Part shown: positions 18,683-30,419 of the stretch, in pieces
Numbering within the stretch: the stretch's first letter is position 1
Layout: each line of letters begins with the position of its first letter
Source: Thauera sp.
Lineage (GTDB): Bacteria; Pseudomonadota; Gammaproteobacteria; Burkholderiales; Rhodocyclaceae
Direction of reading: 5' to 3'
DNA length: 49,977 nucleotides
Assembly: GCA_030603925.1 (NCBI GenBank)
Contig: JAUVWV010000003.1
Coordinates: 1 to 49,977 of the forward strand
The notes under the pieces: generated by a model
Told to the model about the DNA's origin: nothing
The model's database searches: none
What the model saw: the letters and a program-made list of their open reading frames with translations, nothing else
Translations under genes and position numbers: made by a program

Positions 18683-21172
18683 TCAGCCCAGCGCACGCAG
18701 GCTGGCGAGCGGCGGGCGCGCGAGCAGGCGGCGCACGCCCAGCCAGCCGCCGGCCAGCACCCCGAGGGCACCCAGCAGCGCGCCGCTGGCCACCGGCAGC
18801 AGGCCGGGCAGGTAGTCCATGCGGAAGACCTGGTCGGCCAGCACCCAGCCGATGGCGCTGGCGCCGATGCCCGCGAGCACCCCGGCCACCGCCCCGAGCA
18901 CGAGGAATTCGGCGAGCAGGGCATGGCGCACCTGGCGGTTGCGCGCACCCAGGGTGCGCAGCATCGCCAGTTCGTACTCGCGCTCGTCGTGCGTGGCCTG
19001 CAGCGCCGCATACAGCACCACCAGACCGGCGGCCAGCGAGAAGCCGAAGACGAACTGCACCACCAGGACCAGCTTGTCCATCATCGCCTGCACCTGGGCG
19101 AGCACCGCGGCGATGTCGATCACCGACAGGTTGGGGAATTCGCCCACCAGGCGCGCGGTGAGCGCATGCTGTTCCGGCGGCAGATGGAAGCTGGTGATCA
19201 GGCTGGCGGGATGGCCGTCGAGCACGCCGGGCGAGGCGATGAAGAAGAAGTTCACCCGCATCGAATCCCAGTCCAGCTTGCGCACGCTGGTGATCGGCGC
19301 CTCGACGGTCTGGCCGGCAATCTCGAAGGCGACCACATCACCGAGCTTGAGCGAGAAGGTGCGCGCCAGGCCCTCCTCCACCGAAAACTGCGGCGTTTGT
19401 GCCTCGCCATGCCACTGCCCGGCAACCACCTGGTTGCCGCCGGACAGCCGGCTGCCGTAGGACAGGTTGAACTCGCGCTCGGCCAGCCGCCGCGTGCGGC
19501 GGTCCTCGAAGGCCTCCGGATCCACCGCCTGGCCGTTGATGGTGGTCATGCGCCCGCGGATCATCGGCAGCAGCTCGGGCTCCGCCATCCCCGCGGCGCG
19601 GAACACGCCGCGCACGCCCTCCTGCTGGTCGGGCTGGATGTTGATCACGAAACGGTTGGGGGCATCCGGCGGAGCGGTCTGGCGCCAGGTGTCGAGCAGG
19701 TCGGAGCGGATCAGGGTGAGCAGCAGCAGTGCGGTGAGTCCCACGCCCAGCGCGGTGGCCTGGATCACGCTGCCGCCCATGCGCCGGCCGAGCGCGGCGA
19801 GCCCGTAGCGCCAGCCGCCGGCCGGTCCGCCGGCGCGCAGGCGGGCGGCCAGGCCGAGCACCAGGCGCGCAGCGAGGGCGAACACGCCGAGCGCCACGCC
19901 GAAACCGCCCGCCACCATCAGGCCCAGGCGCAGGTCGGCGGCAATCCAGAAGATGATCGCCAGCAGGGCTGCGGCACCGGCCAGCCAGGCCGCGCCCGAT
20001 ACCGGCTCCACCCCGCCCAGTTCGCGGCGCAGCACGCGCAGCGTGGGCACCGCGCCCAGACGCAGCAACTGCGGCAGGGCGAAACCCACCAGCAGCACCA
20101 GCCCCACCGCCACGCCGTGGGCGAGCGGCAGCAGCGAGGGCGTGGGCAGGGAGGTGGCGACCACCTCGGCGAGGATGCCCGCCAGCACGAACTGGGTCAG
20201 CCAGCCGAGCGCCGAGCCGGCCAGTGCGGCGATCAGGCCGAACAGCAGGAATTCGCCGACGAACAGGCGCAGCACCTGCGCCTGCCCCGCCCCCAGGCAG
20301 CGCATCACCGCGCAGCCGTCGAGATGGCGCTGCATGAAGCGGCGCGAGGACAAGCCCACCGCCACCGCGGCGAGGATCACGGCGAGCAGGGCGGCCAGGC
20401 GCAGGAAGCGCTGCGCCTGATCGAGCGCGTCACTCACCTACGGACGGGCGTTTTCGATGCTCTCCACCGCCTGCCCGCGCCCCAGGTTCTGCTGCGCCCA
20501 GCGCGCATAGGCGTCCACCGCCTGCGGCGTGCCGGCCAGATGGAGGCGCCAGGTGGCGCGGCTGCCTTCCACCAGCAGGCCGGTGGCCGGCAGGTCGGCG
20601 GCGTTGAACATGGCGCGCGGCAGCAGGCTGAAGAAGTTCGCCCCGCGGTCGGATTCGAAGGTGATCATGCCGCCCACGCGGAACTCGATCATCCCCAGGC
20701 CGACCGTATCGCCCACCTGCACGCCGAGCTCGGCGAACAGCCGCTCGTCCAGCCACAGCTCGCCTGGCGCCGGTACACGCCCGGCCACCGCATCCGGCTG
20801 GTTGGGCCCGGGGGCGATGCGCACCGCGCCGCGCAGCGGGTAGCCTGCCTCGACCGCCTTCACGCCGGCGAGCACCGCGCGCTCCTCGGTACTGGCCATG
20901 CTGGTGAACAGCACCGTGCCGGTGCTGTCCAGCCCGCGGCTGCGCGCCTCGTCGATGAAGCGCGCCGGCCAGGCCTGGTCGGCGCGCAGCAGCAGGGCGC
21001 CGCCGAGCAGCAGGTTGGCCTCGCGATCCAGCCCGCGCCCGACCCGGTCGGCGAGGAAGCCGACGCTGGTCAGGCTGGCCACCGCGATCAGGATGGCGAG
21101 TCCGAGCAGGTGGAGTTCGCCGGCGCGCAGGTCGCGCAGCATCATGCGGAAGGCAAGGCGGAAGGCGTTCAT
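18683..21172 (-). pseudogene. FtsX-like ABC transporter permease (YbbP-type), interrupted by an in-frame TAG at 20438-20440
   Basis: Two ORFs in the same frame (20438-21172, 244 aa; 18683-20437, 584 aa) separated only by a TAG codon; together a continuous ~829-codon YbbP-like permease (MNAFRLAFRMMLRDLRAGEL...; AVMRCLGAGQAQVLRLFVGEFLLFGLIAALAGSALGW). Confidence 0.8.
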
Positions 21173-21191
21173 CGGTGGGTGCCGCAGCGGT

Positions 21192-22367
21192 TCAGGTGTT
21201 CAACGGACCCAGGATGCGGCGCACCAGTTCCACCCAGTAGCCCACACCGGGCGGAATGATCGCGTCGTTGAAGTCGTAGTTGGGGTTGTGCAGCGTGCAG
21301 CCGCCCTCGCCCGGGCCGTTGCCGATCCACACGTAGGCGCCCGGTTTGTGCTGCAGGAAGTAGGCGAAGTCCTCCGCCCCCATGCTGGGGCGCATGTCGG
21401 TGCGCACCGCCTCCGCGCCGGCCACCGTGCGCGCCACCTCGGCACACAGCGCGGCCTCGGCGGCGCTGTTGATGGTCGGTGGATAGCCGCGCCGGTAGCT
21501 GAAGTCCACGCGCACGCCGAAGGCCGCCGCAATGCCCTCGCAGATGCGCGCCAGATGACGCTCGACGTGGTCCTGCACATCCTCGGAGAAGGCACGCACG
21601 GTGCCGAACAGCTGGGCGCGGTCGGGGATCACGTTATAGGCCTCGCCGGCCTGGAAGCCGGTCACCGACACCACTGCGGCGTCGATCGGGTCCAGCGTGC
21701 GCGAGACGATGGTCTGCAGCGCCTGCACCAGCGCCGCGCCGGCGGTGAGCGGGTCCTTGCCCAGATGGGGCATGGCGGCATGCGCGCCATGACCGACGAT
21801 CTCGATGTCGAAACGGTCGGCACTGGCCATCACCGGGCCCGCATGCACAGCAAAGTGCCCGGCGGGCATGCCGGGCCAGTTGTGCATGCCGAACACGGCC
21901 TCCATCGGGAAGCGCTCGAACAGGCCATCCTCGATCATCGCACGGCCGCCGCCCTCGCCTTCCTCGGCCGGCTGGAAGATCAGATACACCGTGCCGTCGA
22001 AGTCGCGCGCGGCGGCCAGCGCCTCGGCCGCGCCGAGCAGCATGGTGGTGTGGCCGTCGTGCCCACAGGCGTGCATGCAGCCCTGGTGGCGCGACTTGTG
22101 GGCGAATTCGTTGCGCTCCTGCATGGGCAGCGCATCCATGTCGGCGCGCAGGCCGATCGCGCGCAAGCCCTTGCCGCCGCGCACCACACCGACCACGCCG
22201 GTCTGCCCGATGCCGCGATGGACCTCGATGCCGAGCCCTTCGAGATGACGGGCGACCAGTTCCGCGGTGCGATGCTCCGCAAAGGCCAGTTCGGGGTGCG
22301 CGTGGATGTCGCGTCGGATCTCGGTCAGCTTCTGGTGGCTGATGCCGGGAAGATGGGGGGTGCTCAT
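21192..22367 (-). CDS. M20 family amidohydrolase (hippurate hydrolase-like)
   Basis: LTEIRRDIHAHPELAFAEHRTAELVA, GLRADMDALPM, MHACGHDGHTTMLLGAA, FQPAEEGEGGG, GHGAHAAMPH. Confidence 0.93.
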   Translation of the reverse strand: MSTPHLPGISHQKLTEIRRDIHAHPELAFAEHRTAELVARHLEGLGIEVHRGIGQTGVVGVVRGGKGLRAIGLRADMDALPMQERNEFAHKSRHQGCMHACGHDGHTTMLLGAAEALAAARDFDGTVYLIFQPAEEGEGGGRAMIEDGLFERFPMEAVFGMHNWPGMPAGHFAVHAGPVMASADRFDIEIVGHGAHAAMPHLGKDPLTAGAALVQALQTIVSRTLDPIDAAVVSVTGFQAGEAYNVIPDRAQLFGTVRAFSEDVQDHVERHLARICEGIAAAFGVRVDFSYRRGYPPTINSAAEAALCAEVARTVAGAEAVRTDMRPSMGAEDFAYFLQHKPGAYVWIGNGPGEGGCTLHNPNYDFNDAIIPPGVGYWVELVRRILGPLNT

Positions 22368-22588
22368 GGCGTCACCTGGCGTTGATGGTTTTCTGCTGGA
22401 GTGGCCTATTACACCATGGCGGACGCCCGCCCGGCAGGCCGGAATGGTGCGCACCGAAAGCGGGCATGCACGGCGGCGGTGCATGCGGCCGCGCCCAGGG
22501 GGTGCGAAATCCGCCCGAACTGCCACACTTGCTTCATGGCGCGGGAATTGCTCGATGCCCCGCAACCCTTTCCGCAAAGGACACTTCC

Positions 22589-25500
22589 ATGTCGATCCAT
22601 GTGGCCCTGCATCACCTCACCCGCTACCGCTACGACCGCCCGATCGGGCTCGGCCCGCAGATCGTCCGCCTGCGTCCGGCGCCGCACAGCCGCACGCGCA
22701 TCCTGTCCTACTCGCTGAAGGTGCTGCCGGCCAAGCATTTCATCAACTGGCAGCAGGACCCGCAGTCCAACTACCTCGCCCGCCTGGTGTTCCCGGAGCG
22801 GACCACGCATTTCGACATCGAGGTGGACCTGGTCGCCGAGATGGCGGTGATCAACCCCTTCGACTTCTTCCTCGAGCCGCATGCCGAGCACTTTCCCTTC
22901 GAGTACGAGGCCTGGCAGCGCGAGGAACTCGCGCCCTACTTCAAGACCCTGCCGCTGACCCCGAAGTTCAAGGCCTATCTCGACGCGGTACCGCGCGACA
23001 AGAAGCAGAGCGTGAACTTCCTGGTGGACCTGAACCGCGAGCTCTACGAACACATCCGCTACCTGATCCGCCTGGAGCCCGGCGTGCAGACGCCGGAGGA
23101 AACCCTCGACAAGCAGTCCGGCTCCTGCCGCGACTCGGCCTGGCTGCTGGTACAACTGGCACGCCACCTCGGACTGGCGGCACGCTTCGTCTCCGGCTAC
23201 CTGATCCAGCTCACCCCCGACGTCAAGTCGCTCGACGGCCCGTCCGGTCCCGAGGCCGATTTCACCGACCTGCACGCCTGGTGCGAGGTGTATCTGCCGG
23301 GCGCCGGCTGGATCGGCCTGGACCCCACCTCGGGGCTGTTCGCCGGCGAGGGCCACATCCCGCTGTCGTGCACGCCCGAACCCGGCTCGGCGGCGCCGGT
23401 GAGCGGCGCACTGGACGAGTGCGAGGTCGAGTTCGAACACCACATGGCAGTCACCCGCATCTGGGAGGCGCCGCGCGTCACCAAGCCGTACAGCGAGGCG
23501 CAGTGGCTGGAGATCGAGTCCCTGGGTCACGCCATCGACGCCGAACTGCATGCCGCCGACGTGCGCCTGACCCAGGGTGGCGAGCCCACCTTCGTCTCGG
23601 TGGACGACCCGGACGGCGCGGAGTGGAACACCGCGGCGCTCGGCCCCGACAAGAAGCGCCTGTCCACCGAACTGTTCCACCGCCTGCGGCAGAAGTACGC
23701 GCCGCAAGGCCTGGTGCATTTCGGCCAGGGCAAGTGGTATCCGGGCGAGCAACTGCGGCGGTGGTCGCTGAACTGCTACTGGCGGCGGGATGGCGAGCCG
23801 ATCTGGGAGGATGCCCTGCTGATCGCCGACGAGCACACCAAAGGCGGCGCCGACGAGAAGCTCGCCGGACGCTTCCTGCACGCGCTCGCCGAACGCCTGG
23901 CACTCGATCCGCAGCACATTTTCCCGGCATATGAGGATGCCTTCTACTACCTGTGGCGCGAACGCCGCCTGCCGGTCAACGTCGACCCGTTCGATGCCCG
24001 CCTCGACGACCCGCTGGAGCGTGCCCGCCTGGCGCAGGTGTTCAGCCGCGGGCTGGACCGGGTCACCGGCCACGTGCTGCCGATCACGCGCGATCCGGCC
24101 GGTGGCTGGCAGAGCGGCAAGTGGTTCCTGCGCAGCGAGCGCTGCTACCTGATACCGGGCGACTCCGCGCTGGGTTACCGCCTGCCGCTCGACGCCCTGC
24201 CCTGGGTGGCGGAAAGCGACTACCCCTGGGTGCACCAGCCCGACCCCTTCGACCACTATCCGCCCCTCGCGCCGCATGCCGCGCTGCGCCGCCAGTACGG
24301 CCCCGCCGAAGCGGGACGCGGCGGCTTCCACAACGGCACTGCCACGACCCGCGCGCCTGGCACCGCGGCAAGCGCGGCGGCCGATGCGCGCCTGCGCACG
24401 CCGGCCAGACACGAATCGGCCGCCTGGATCACCCGCACCGCGCTGTGCGCCGAAGCGCGCGAAGGCACGCTGTACCTGTTCATGCCGCCGCTCGCCCGGC
24501 TCGACGACTACCTCGAACTGGTCGCCACGATCGAAGCGGTGGCAGCCGAGCTCGGCCAGACCGTACTGCTGGAAGGCTACGAGCCGCCGCGCGACCCGCG
24601 CCTGGCCCATTTCCGCATCACCCCGGATCCCGGTGTGGTGGAGGTGAACATCCACCCGGCGTCGAACTGGGACGAACTGGTCGAGCAGACCACCCACCTC
24701 TACGAAGCGGCTCACCTGTCCCGCCTGAGCAGCGAGAAGTTCATGCTCGACGGCCGCCACACCGGCACCGGCGGCGGCAACCACTTCGTGCTGGGCGGCG
24801 CCACGCCGGCCGATTCGCCCTTCCTGCGCCGCCCCGACCTGCTGAAAAGCCTGATCGCCTACTGGCACAACCACCCCTCGCTGTCGTATCTGTTCTCCGG
24901 CATGTTCATCGGCCCCACCTCGCAGGCCCCACGCATCGACGAGGCGCGCAACGACTCGGTGTACGAGATCGAGCTGGCCTTCCGCGAGATGGCGCGCCTG
25001 TGCACGCCGGGCGCCGAAGGCTGCCCGCCGTGGATGGTGGACCGCCTGCTGCGCAACCTGCTGATCGACGTCACCGGCAACACCCACCGCGCCGAGTTCT
25101 GCATCGACAAGCTGTACTCGCCCGACGGCCCGGCCGGGCGGCTCGGCCTGCTGGAGATGCGCGCCTTCGAGATGCCGCCGCACGCGCGCATGAGCCTCAC
25201 CCAGCAACTGCTGCTGCGCGCCCTGGTGGCGCGCTTCTGGAAGACACCCTACGAACCGCCCCGGCTGGTGCGCTGGGGCACCGAACTGCACGACCGCTAC
25301 CTGCTGCCGCATTTCATCTGGCAGGACTTCTGCGACGTCATCGACGAGTTGCAGGTGGACGGCTACCCGCTGCGCGCCGAATGGTTCACGCCGCACCAGG
25401 AGTTCCGTTTCCCGAAGTACGGCGACTTCGCGGTCAAGGGCATGAGCCTGGAACTGCGCGCCGCGCTCGAACCCTGGCATGTGATGGGCGAGGAAGGCGC

Positions 25501-25948
25501 GGGCGGCGGCACGGTGCGCTCTGTGGACTCCTCGGTGGAGCGCCTGCAGGTGAAACTCAGCGGCGCCCCACCCTCCCGCTACCGGGTGAGCTGCAACGGC
25601 GAGACGGTACCGCTGGTGTCCACCGGCACGGTGGGCGAATTCGTCGGCGGAGTACGCTACCGCGCCTGGCAGCCGCCCTCCTGCCTGCATCCGAGCATCG
25701 GCGTGGACAGCCCGCTGGTGTTCGACATCGTGGACACCTGGAACGAGCGCAGCCTGGGCGGATGCCAGTACCACGTGGCACATCCGGGCGGGCGCAATTT
25801 CGACACCTTCCCGGTCAACGCCTTCGAGGCGGAAAGCCGGCGCCTGGCGCGTTTCTTCCGCATGGGACACACGCCCGGACGGCTGCGCTGCGGGGAAGCC
25901 CGCATCAACCCGGAATTTCCGTTCACGCTAGACTTGCGCCAGTCCTGA
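22589..25948 (+). CDS. transglutaminase-like / DUF2126 family protein
   Basis: N-terminal transglutaminase domain with triad motifs [27 protein letters not shown], followed by long DUF2126-type region ([26 protein letters not shown]...[28 protein letters not shown]). Confidence 0.92.
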   Translation: MSIHVALHHLTRYRYDRPIGLGPQIVRLRPAPHSRTRILSYSLKVLPAKHFINWQQDPQSNYLARLVFPERTTHFDIEVDLVAEMAVINPFDFFLEPHAEHFPFEYEAWQREELAPYFKTLPLTPKFKAYLDAVPRDKKQSVNFLVDLNRELYEHIRYLIRLEPGVQTPEETLDKQSGSCRDSAWLLVQLARHLGLAARFVSGYLIQLTPDVKSLDGPSGPEADFTDLHAWCEVYLPGAGWIGLDPTSGLFAGEGHIPLSCTPEPGSAAPVSGALDECEVEFEHHMAVTRIWEAPRVTKPYSEAQWLEIESLGHAIDAELHAADVRLTQGGEPTFVSVDDPDGAEWNTAALGPDKKRLSTELFHRLRQKYAPQGLVHFGQGKWYPGEQLRRWSLNCYWRRDGEPIWEDALLIADEHTKGGADEKLAGRFLHALAERLALDPQHIFPAYEDAFYYLWRERRLPVNVDPFDARLDDPLERARLAQVFSRGLDRVTGHVLPITRDPAGGWQSGKWFLRSERCYLIPGDSALGYRLPLDALPWVAESDYPWVHQPDPFDHYPPLAPHAALRRQYGPAEAGRGGFHNGTATTRAPGTAASAAADARLRTPARHESAAWITRTALCAEAREGTLYLFMPPLARLDDYLELVATIEAVAAELGQTVLLEGYEPPRDPRLAHFRITPDPGVVEVNIHPASNWDELVEQTTHLYEAAHLSRLSSEKFMLDGRHTGTGGGNHFVLGGATPADSPFLRRPDLLKSLIAYWHNHPSLSYLFSGMFIGPTSQAPRIDEARNDSVYEIELAFREMARLCTPGAEGCPPWMVDRLLRNLLIDVTGNTHRAEFCIDKLYSPDGPAGRLGLLEMRAFEMPPHARMSLTQQLLLRALVARFWKTPYEPPRLVRWGTELHDRYLLPHFIWQDFCDVIDELQVDGYPLRAEWFTPHQEFRFPKYGDFAVKGMSLELRAALEPWHVMGEEGAGGGTVRSVDSSVERLQVKLSGAPPSRYRVSCNGETVPLVSTGTVGEFVGGVRYRAWQPPSCLHPSIGVDSPLVFDIVDTWNERSLGGCQYHVAHPGGRNFDTFPVNAFEAESRRLARFFRMGHTPGRLRCGEARINPEFPFTLDLRQS

Positions 25949-26002
25949 CCCGCCCGCCGCTCCCCGGAGCGGCATTACTTTTGGCCGATACCCCACCCAC
26001 CC

Positions 26003-28489
26003 ATGCCATCCGGACTCATCGAAAGCTACCCCCACGCCGTCGACCGCTACGACGAGATGCTCGCCGCGCCCGGCCAGCCGCGCCCGCACTGGCAGGCCTT
26101 CGCCGAGCGCCTGAGCGGCTTTCCGGAGGAGGCCCTGCTGCACCGCGCGGATTTCGTGCGCGGCGCGATCGAGGCCGACGGCGTGACCTACAACGTCTAT
26201 GCCGATCCCAAGGGCACCAAGCGCCCCTGGGAGCTGGACATGCTGCCCTTGATCGTCGGCGCCGCCGAATGGCAGACCCTGGGCGCCGCAGTGGCGCAGC
26301 GCGGCAGGCTGCTCAACGCCATCCTTGCCGACCTCTACGGTCCGCGCCACCTGCTGACCGAAGGCTTGCTGCCGCCGGCACTGGTGTTCGGCCAGCACGG
26401 CTACAAATGGCCCTGCCTGGGCGTGCAGCCGCCAGCCGGGATCTGGCTGCACAGCTATGCGGTGGACCTGGCGCGCGCGCCCGACGGCAAGTGGTGGGCG
26501 ATTGCCGACCGCACCCAGGGGCCCTCCGGTGCAGGCTACGCGCTGCAGAACCGCATCATCGTCTCGCGCGCCTTCCCGGACGCCTTCCGCGAGTTGCACG
26601 TGCAGCCGCTGGCGAGCTTCTTCCGCGCCATCCAGGACAGCCTCGCCCGCCTGGCACCCACCGAGGGCGAAGCGCCGCTGGCCGTGCTGCTCACCCCCGG
26701 CCCCTACAACGAAACCTATTTCGAACACGCCTTCCTCGCGCGCTACCTCGGCTTTCCGCTGGTCGAAGGACAGGACCTCACGGTGCGCGACGACACCGTG
26801 TACCTCAAGACCCTGCGCGGCCTGCGCCGGGTGCATGCGATCCTGCGCCGGCTGGACGACGATTTCTGCGACCCGCTGGAGCTGCGCGCCGACTCCGCGC
26901 TGGGCATCCCCGGACTGATGGGGGCGATCCGCGCCGGACGCGTGTTGATGGCCAACCAGCTCGGCAGCGGCGTGCTCGAGTCGGCCGCGCTGCTCGGCTT
27001 CCTGCCGCCGATCTGCGAGCGCCTGCTGGGCGAAGCGCTGCTGATGCCCTCGGTGGCCACCTGGTGGTGCGGCGAGGAACCGGCGCTGGAATACGTGCTG
27101 GAACACCTCGACGAACTGGTGATCAAGCCGGCCTTCCCCTCGATGCGCATGGAAGCGGTGTTCGGCCATGAGCTGAAGGGCGACTCGCGCCGCCGCATGA
27201 TCGAGCGCATCGTCGCCCAGCCGCACGCCTACGTCGGCCAGGAATGGGTGCGCCTGTCGCAGGCCCCGGTCTGGAACCGCAAGCTGATGCCGCGTTCGGT
27301 GGGCATGCGGGTGTTCGCCGCGGCCACCCCGGACGGCTACGCGGTGATGCCCGGCGCGCTCGGCCGGGTGGCGCCGCGCGCCGGCATGGAGGTGATCTCC
27401 ATGCAGCGCGGCGGCCTCTCCAAGGACACCTGGGTGCGGGCGGACGCACCGGTGGTGCGCACCAGCCTGCTCAAGCGCCGCCTGGGGGTGATCGACCTGG
27501 TGTGCGGCGGCGCCGACATCCCCTCGCGCGTCGGCGAGAACCTGTTCTGGATGGGACGCTACGCCGAACGCTGCGAGGCCAGCGCGCGCCTGCTGCGCGC
27601 CGCGCTGGTGCGCGTCTCCAGTTCAGACCCGGACACCGAGCTGCGCCTCTCGGGCCTGCTCGCCGCGGCACGGCGCGTCGGCGTGCTGCCGCCGCTCGCC
27701 GAGGAAAGCGGCAGCACGCCGCCCGCCCTCGAAGAGGAACTGCTCGCCGCACTGACCGATGTCGACCAGCCCGGTTCGCTCGCCGGCAAGCTGCGCGCGC
27801 TGGGGTTTTCCGCCGGCCACGTGAAGGAACGCCTGTCCTCGGACAACTGGCACGCCCTCAACCACCTGGAGCAACTGCTGGCGCGCCCGATCGCCACGGT
27901 CGACCAGGCGCTCTCCGCGCTCGACCAGGTGATGCTGTCCTGCATCTCGCTGGCCGGCTTCGCCATGGACGACATGACGCGCGACGAGGGCTGGCGCTTC
28001 CTCATCCTCGGGCGGCGCGTCGAGCGCCTGTACGGACTGGCCAGCCTGCTCTCGGTACCGCTCGAACCCGACGTGCGCGAGCGCGAACGCATGTTCGAGT
28101 GGCTGCTCGAAGCGGCCAACTCCATCGTCACCTATCGCGCACGCTACCGCCGCGTACCGGAGCTCCTGCCCCTGGTTCACCTGCTGGTGTTCGACACCAC
28201 CAACCCGCACTCGGTAGCGTTCCAGGTCGACGCCCTGCAGCGTTACATGGGGCGCACCGCACGCGAACTGGGCCATCCCTACCCCTCGCTGATGATCGAT
28301 CCGCTGGCACGCCGCCTGGCGGACTTCGACCTCACCCGCTTCGAGGCCGAGGACTGCGAGCTGGCGCTCGGCACCCTGCGCACCCTGCTCGCCGAAGCCG
28401 AGGACGTCGCCGGCAACGTTTCCGAGGAAGTGCATCGCCGCTTCTTCATCCACACCGTGCGCCCCATGCACCTGCGGAGCGTGGCATGA
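26003..28489 (+). CDS. circularly permuted type-2 ATP-grasp protein fused to alpha-E domain
   Basis: VTYNVYADPKGTKRPWELDMLPLI, PGPYNETYFEHAFLARYLGFPLVEGQDL, LPPICERLLGEALLMPSVATWWCGE; C-terminal SRVGENLFWMGRYAERCEASARLLRA (alpha-E). Confidence 0.92.
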   Translation: MPSGLIESYPHAVDRYDEMLAAPGQPRPHWQAFAERLSGFPEEALLHRADFVRGAIEADGVTYNVYADPKGTKRPWELDMLPLIVGAAEWQTLGAAVAQRGRLLNAILADLYGPRHLLTEGLLPPALVFGQHGYKWPCLGVQPPAGIWLHSYAVDLARAPDGKWWAIADRTQGPSGAGYALQNRIIVSRAFPDAFRELHVQPLASFFRAIQDSLARLAPTEGEAPLAVLLTPGPYNETYFEHAFLARYLGFPLVEGQDLTVRDDTVYLKTLRGLRRVHAILRRLDDDFCDPLELRADSALGIPGLMGAIRAGRVLMANQLGSGVLESAALLGFLPPICERLLGEALLMPSVATWWCGEEPALEYVLEHLDELVIKPAFPSMRMEAVFGHELKGDSRRRMIERIVAQPHAYVGQEWVRLSQAPVWNRKLMPRSVGMRVFAAATPDGYAVMPGALGRVAPRAGMEVISMQRGGLSKDTWVRADAPVVRTSLLKRRLGVIDLVCGGADIPSRVGENLFWMGRYAERCEASARLLRAALVRVSSSDPDTELRLSGLLAAARRVGVLPPLAEESGSTPPALEEELLAALTDVDQPGSLAGKLRALGFSAGHVKERLSSDNWHALNHLEQLLARPIATVDQALSALDQVMLSCISLAGFAMDDMTRDEGWRFLILGRRVERLYGLASLLSVPLEPDVRERERMFEWLLEAANSIVTYRARYRRVPELLPLVHLLVFDTTNPHSVAFQVDALQRYMGRTARELGHPYPSLMIDPLARRLADFDLTRFEAEDCELALGTLRTLLAEAEDVAGNVSEEVHRRFFIHTVRPMHLRSVA

Positions 28490-29448
28490 ACATGCTGCCG
28501 AAGACCCCGGTGCGCTACCACATCCGCCACGACACGCGTTACCGCTACGACCAGCCGGTGGGCGAATCGCGCCAGCTGCTGCGCCTGACCCCGCGCGAGC
28601 TGCCGCAGCAGACCCTGCGCCAGCATCGCCTGGACATCGATCCGGAACCCGCGCGCCGCCAGCGCTTCACCGATGGCCTGGGCAACCTGGTCGAAACCCT
28701 GCACTTCGAGCGCGACCACGACGCCCTGCTGATCCGCGCCGAAAGCTGGGTCGAATTGCTGCCGCGCGAGCTTCCCGCGCTGGCCGATTCGCCGCCCTGG
28801 GAGACGGTGCGCGATGCGCTCGAATACCGCGCCGGCCGCACCCTGGACGCCGCGCAACTGGACGCCTGCGGCTACCTGTTCGAATCGCGCCATGTGCGGG
28901 TGAAGCGCGAGTTCGCCGACTACGCCGCAGCGGACTTCCCGCCGCAGGCCCCCCTGCTGGTCGGGGTGCACCGCCTGATGCGGCGCATCTTCGACGAATT
29001 CACCTTCGACCCGGAAGCCACCGACATCTCCACCCCGGTCACCGAGGTGTTCGAGAAGCGGCGCGGCGTCTGCCAGGACTTTGCCCACTTCATGCTCTCC
29101 TGCCTGCGCTCGCTGGGTCTGCCGGCGCGCTATGTGAGCGGCTACCTCCTCACCCGCCCGCCGCCCGGCAAGCCACGCCTGATCGGCGCAGACGCGACCC
29201 ACGCCTGGGTGTCGGTGTATTGCCCGGAGCATGGCTGGGTGGATTTCGACCCCACCAACGCACTGCTGCCCGACCTCGAACACATCACCATCGGCTGGGG
29301 GCACGACTTCGCCGACGTCTCGCCGCTGCGCGGGGTAATCCTCGGCGGCGGCGAGCACGAACCGGAGATCGCCGTCACCGTGGTGCCGGAGGACGAGTTC
29401 GAGACGCTCTACGGCGCGGCGGAACTTCCCGGCCTGCGGCTGGCCTGA
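28486..29448 (+). CDS. transglutaminase family protein
   Basis: Triad motifs RGVCQDFAHFML, ATHAWVSVY, DFDPTN; GLPARYVSGYLL; 4-bp overlap with ATP-grasp gene. Confidence 0.92.
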   Translation: MNMLPKTPVRYHIRHDTRYRYDQPVGESRQLLRLTPRELPQQTLRQHRLDIDPEPARRQRFTDGLGNLVETLHFERDHDALLIRAESWVELLPRELPALADSPPWETVRDALEYRAGRTLDAAQLDACGYLFESRHVRVKREFADYAAADFPPQAPLLVGVHRLMRRIFDEFTFDPEATDISTPVTEVFEKRRGVCQDFAHFMLSCLRSLGLPARYVSGYLLTRPPPGKPRLIGADATHAWVSVYCPEHGWVDFDPTNALLPDLEHITIGWGHDFADVSPLRGVILGGGEHEPEIAVTVVPEDEFETLYGAAELPGLRLA

Positions 29449-29495
29449 GCGCTCATCAGCGCCGCCGCCTGCGCCCCCAGCCGTTTCGCCACCGC

Positions 29496-30419
29496 GTGAA
29501 GCTCTTCTACGCCGACCACTTCGTCCTGCCCCTGCCGCCCGGCCATCGCTTCCCGATGGAGAAATACGCCCGCCTGCGCCAGCGCCTGCAGGACGGCGGG
29601 CTGTTCGCCGCGCACGACTTCCTGGTGCCCGAAGCGGCGGACGACGCCACGCTGCGGCGCGCGCACGACGCCGCCTACCTTGAACGGGTGGCGGCCGGCA
29701 CGCTGGATGCGGCCGAGCAGCGGCGTATCGGCTTCCCGTGGTCCGCGGCCATGGTGGAACGTTCGCGCCGCTCCGCCGGCGCCACCCTGGCGGCCTGCCG
29801 GGCGGCGCTGACCGAGGGCTGCGCGGCCAACCTGGCAGGCGGCACCCACCACGCCCACCGCGACTTCGGCTCCGGCTTCTGCGTGTTCAACGACGCCGCA
29901 GTGGCCGCCCTGGCGATGCTCGCCGAAGGGCGCGCCCGCCGGGTGGCGGTGATCGACTGCGACGTGCACCAGGGCGACGGCACCGCCACCATCCTGGCCG
30001 GCAACCCGGCCACCTTCACGCTCAGCCTGCACGGCGCGAAGAACTTCCCCTTCCGCAAGGCGGCGAGCGACCTTGATATCGAACTGCCCGACGGCACCGC
30101 CGATGCAGAGTACCTGGCCGCCCTCGAGGGCGCGCTGGCGCAGGTGTTCGACGCTTTCCGCCCGGATCTCGCGATCTACCTCGCCGGCGCCGATCCCTAC
30201 CAAGGCGACCGCCTCGGCCGTCTGGCACTGAGCCGCGCGGGGCTGGCCGAGCGCGACCGCCGGGTGCTCGCAGCCTGCCGCACTGCCGGTGTACCGGTAG
30301 CCATCGCAATGGCCGGCGGCTATGCTCACCACATCGACGACACGGTGGCCATCCACGCCGCCACCGTGGAAACCGCCGCCCGCGTGTGGCGCCATCCTGC
30401 ACAGGACCTCCCCGCATGA
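29496..30419 (+). CDS. histone deacetylase family protein (class II-like)
   Basis: GTG start; GGTHHAHRDFGSGFCVFNDAAVAA, VIDCDVHQGDGTA, GADPYQGDRLGRLALS, MAGGYAHHIDDTVAIH. Confidence 0.92.
   Translation: MKLFYADHFVLPLPPGHRFPMEKYARLRQRLQDGGLFAAHDFLVPEAADDATLRRAHDAAYLERVAAGTLDAAEQRRIGFPWSAAMVERSRRSAGATLAACRAALTEGCAANLAGGTHHAHRDFGSGFCVFNDAAVAALAMLAEGRARRVAVIDCDVHQGDGTATILAGNPATFTLSLHGAKNFPFRKAASDLDIELPDGTADAEYLAALEGALAQVFDAFRPDLAIYLAGADPYQGDRLGRLALSRAGLAERDRRVLAACRTAGVPVAIAMAGGYAHHIDDTVAIHAATVETAARVWRHPAQDLPA

Noticed and set aside
18923-21259. 778-aa plus-strand ORF
   Set aside because: Antisense shadow of the FtsX-like permease; the amber codon in the permease is not evidence that this frame is the real gene.
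22409-25870. 1153-aa antisense ORF
   Set aside because: Shadow ORF opposite the well-supported DUF2126/transglutaminase gene; composition is typical of high-GC antisense frames and no domain motifs are visible.
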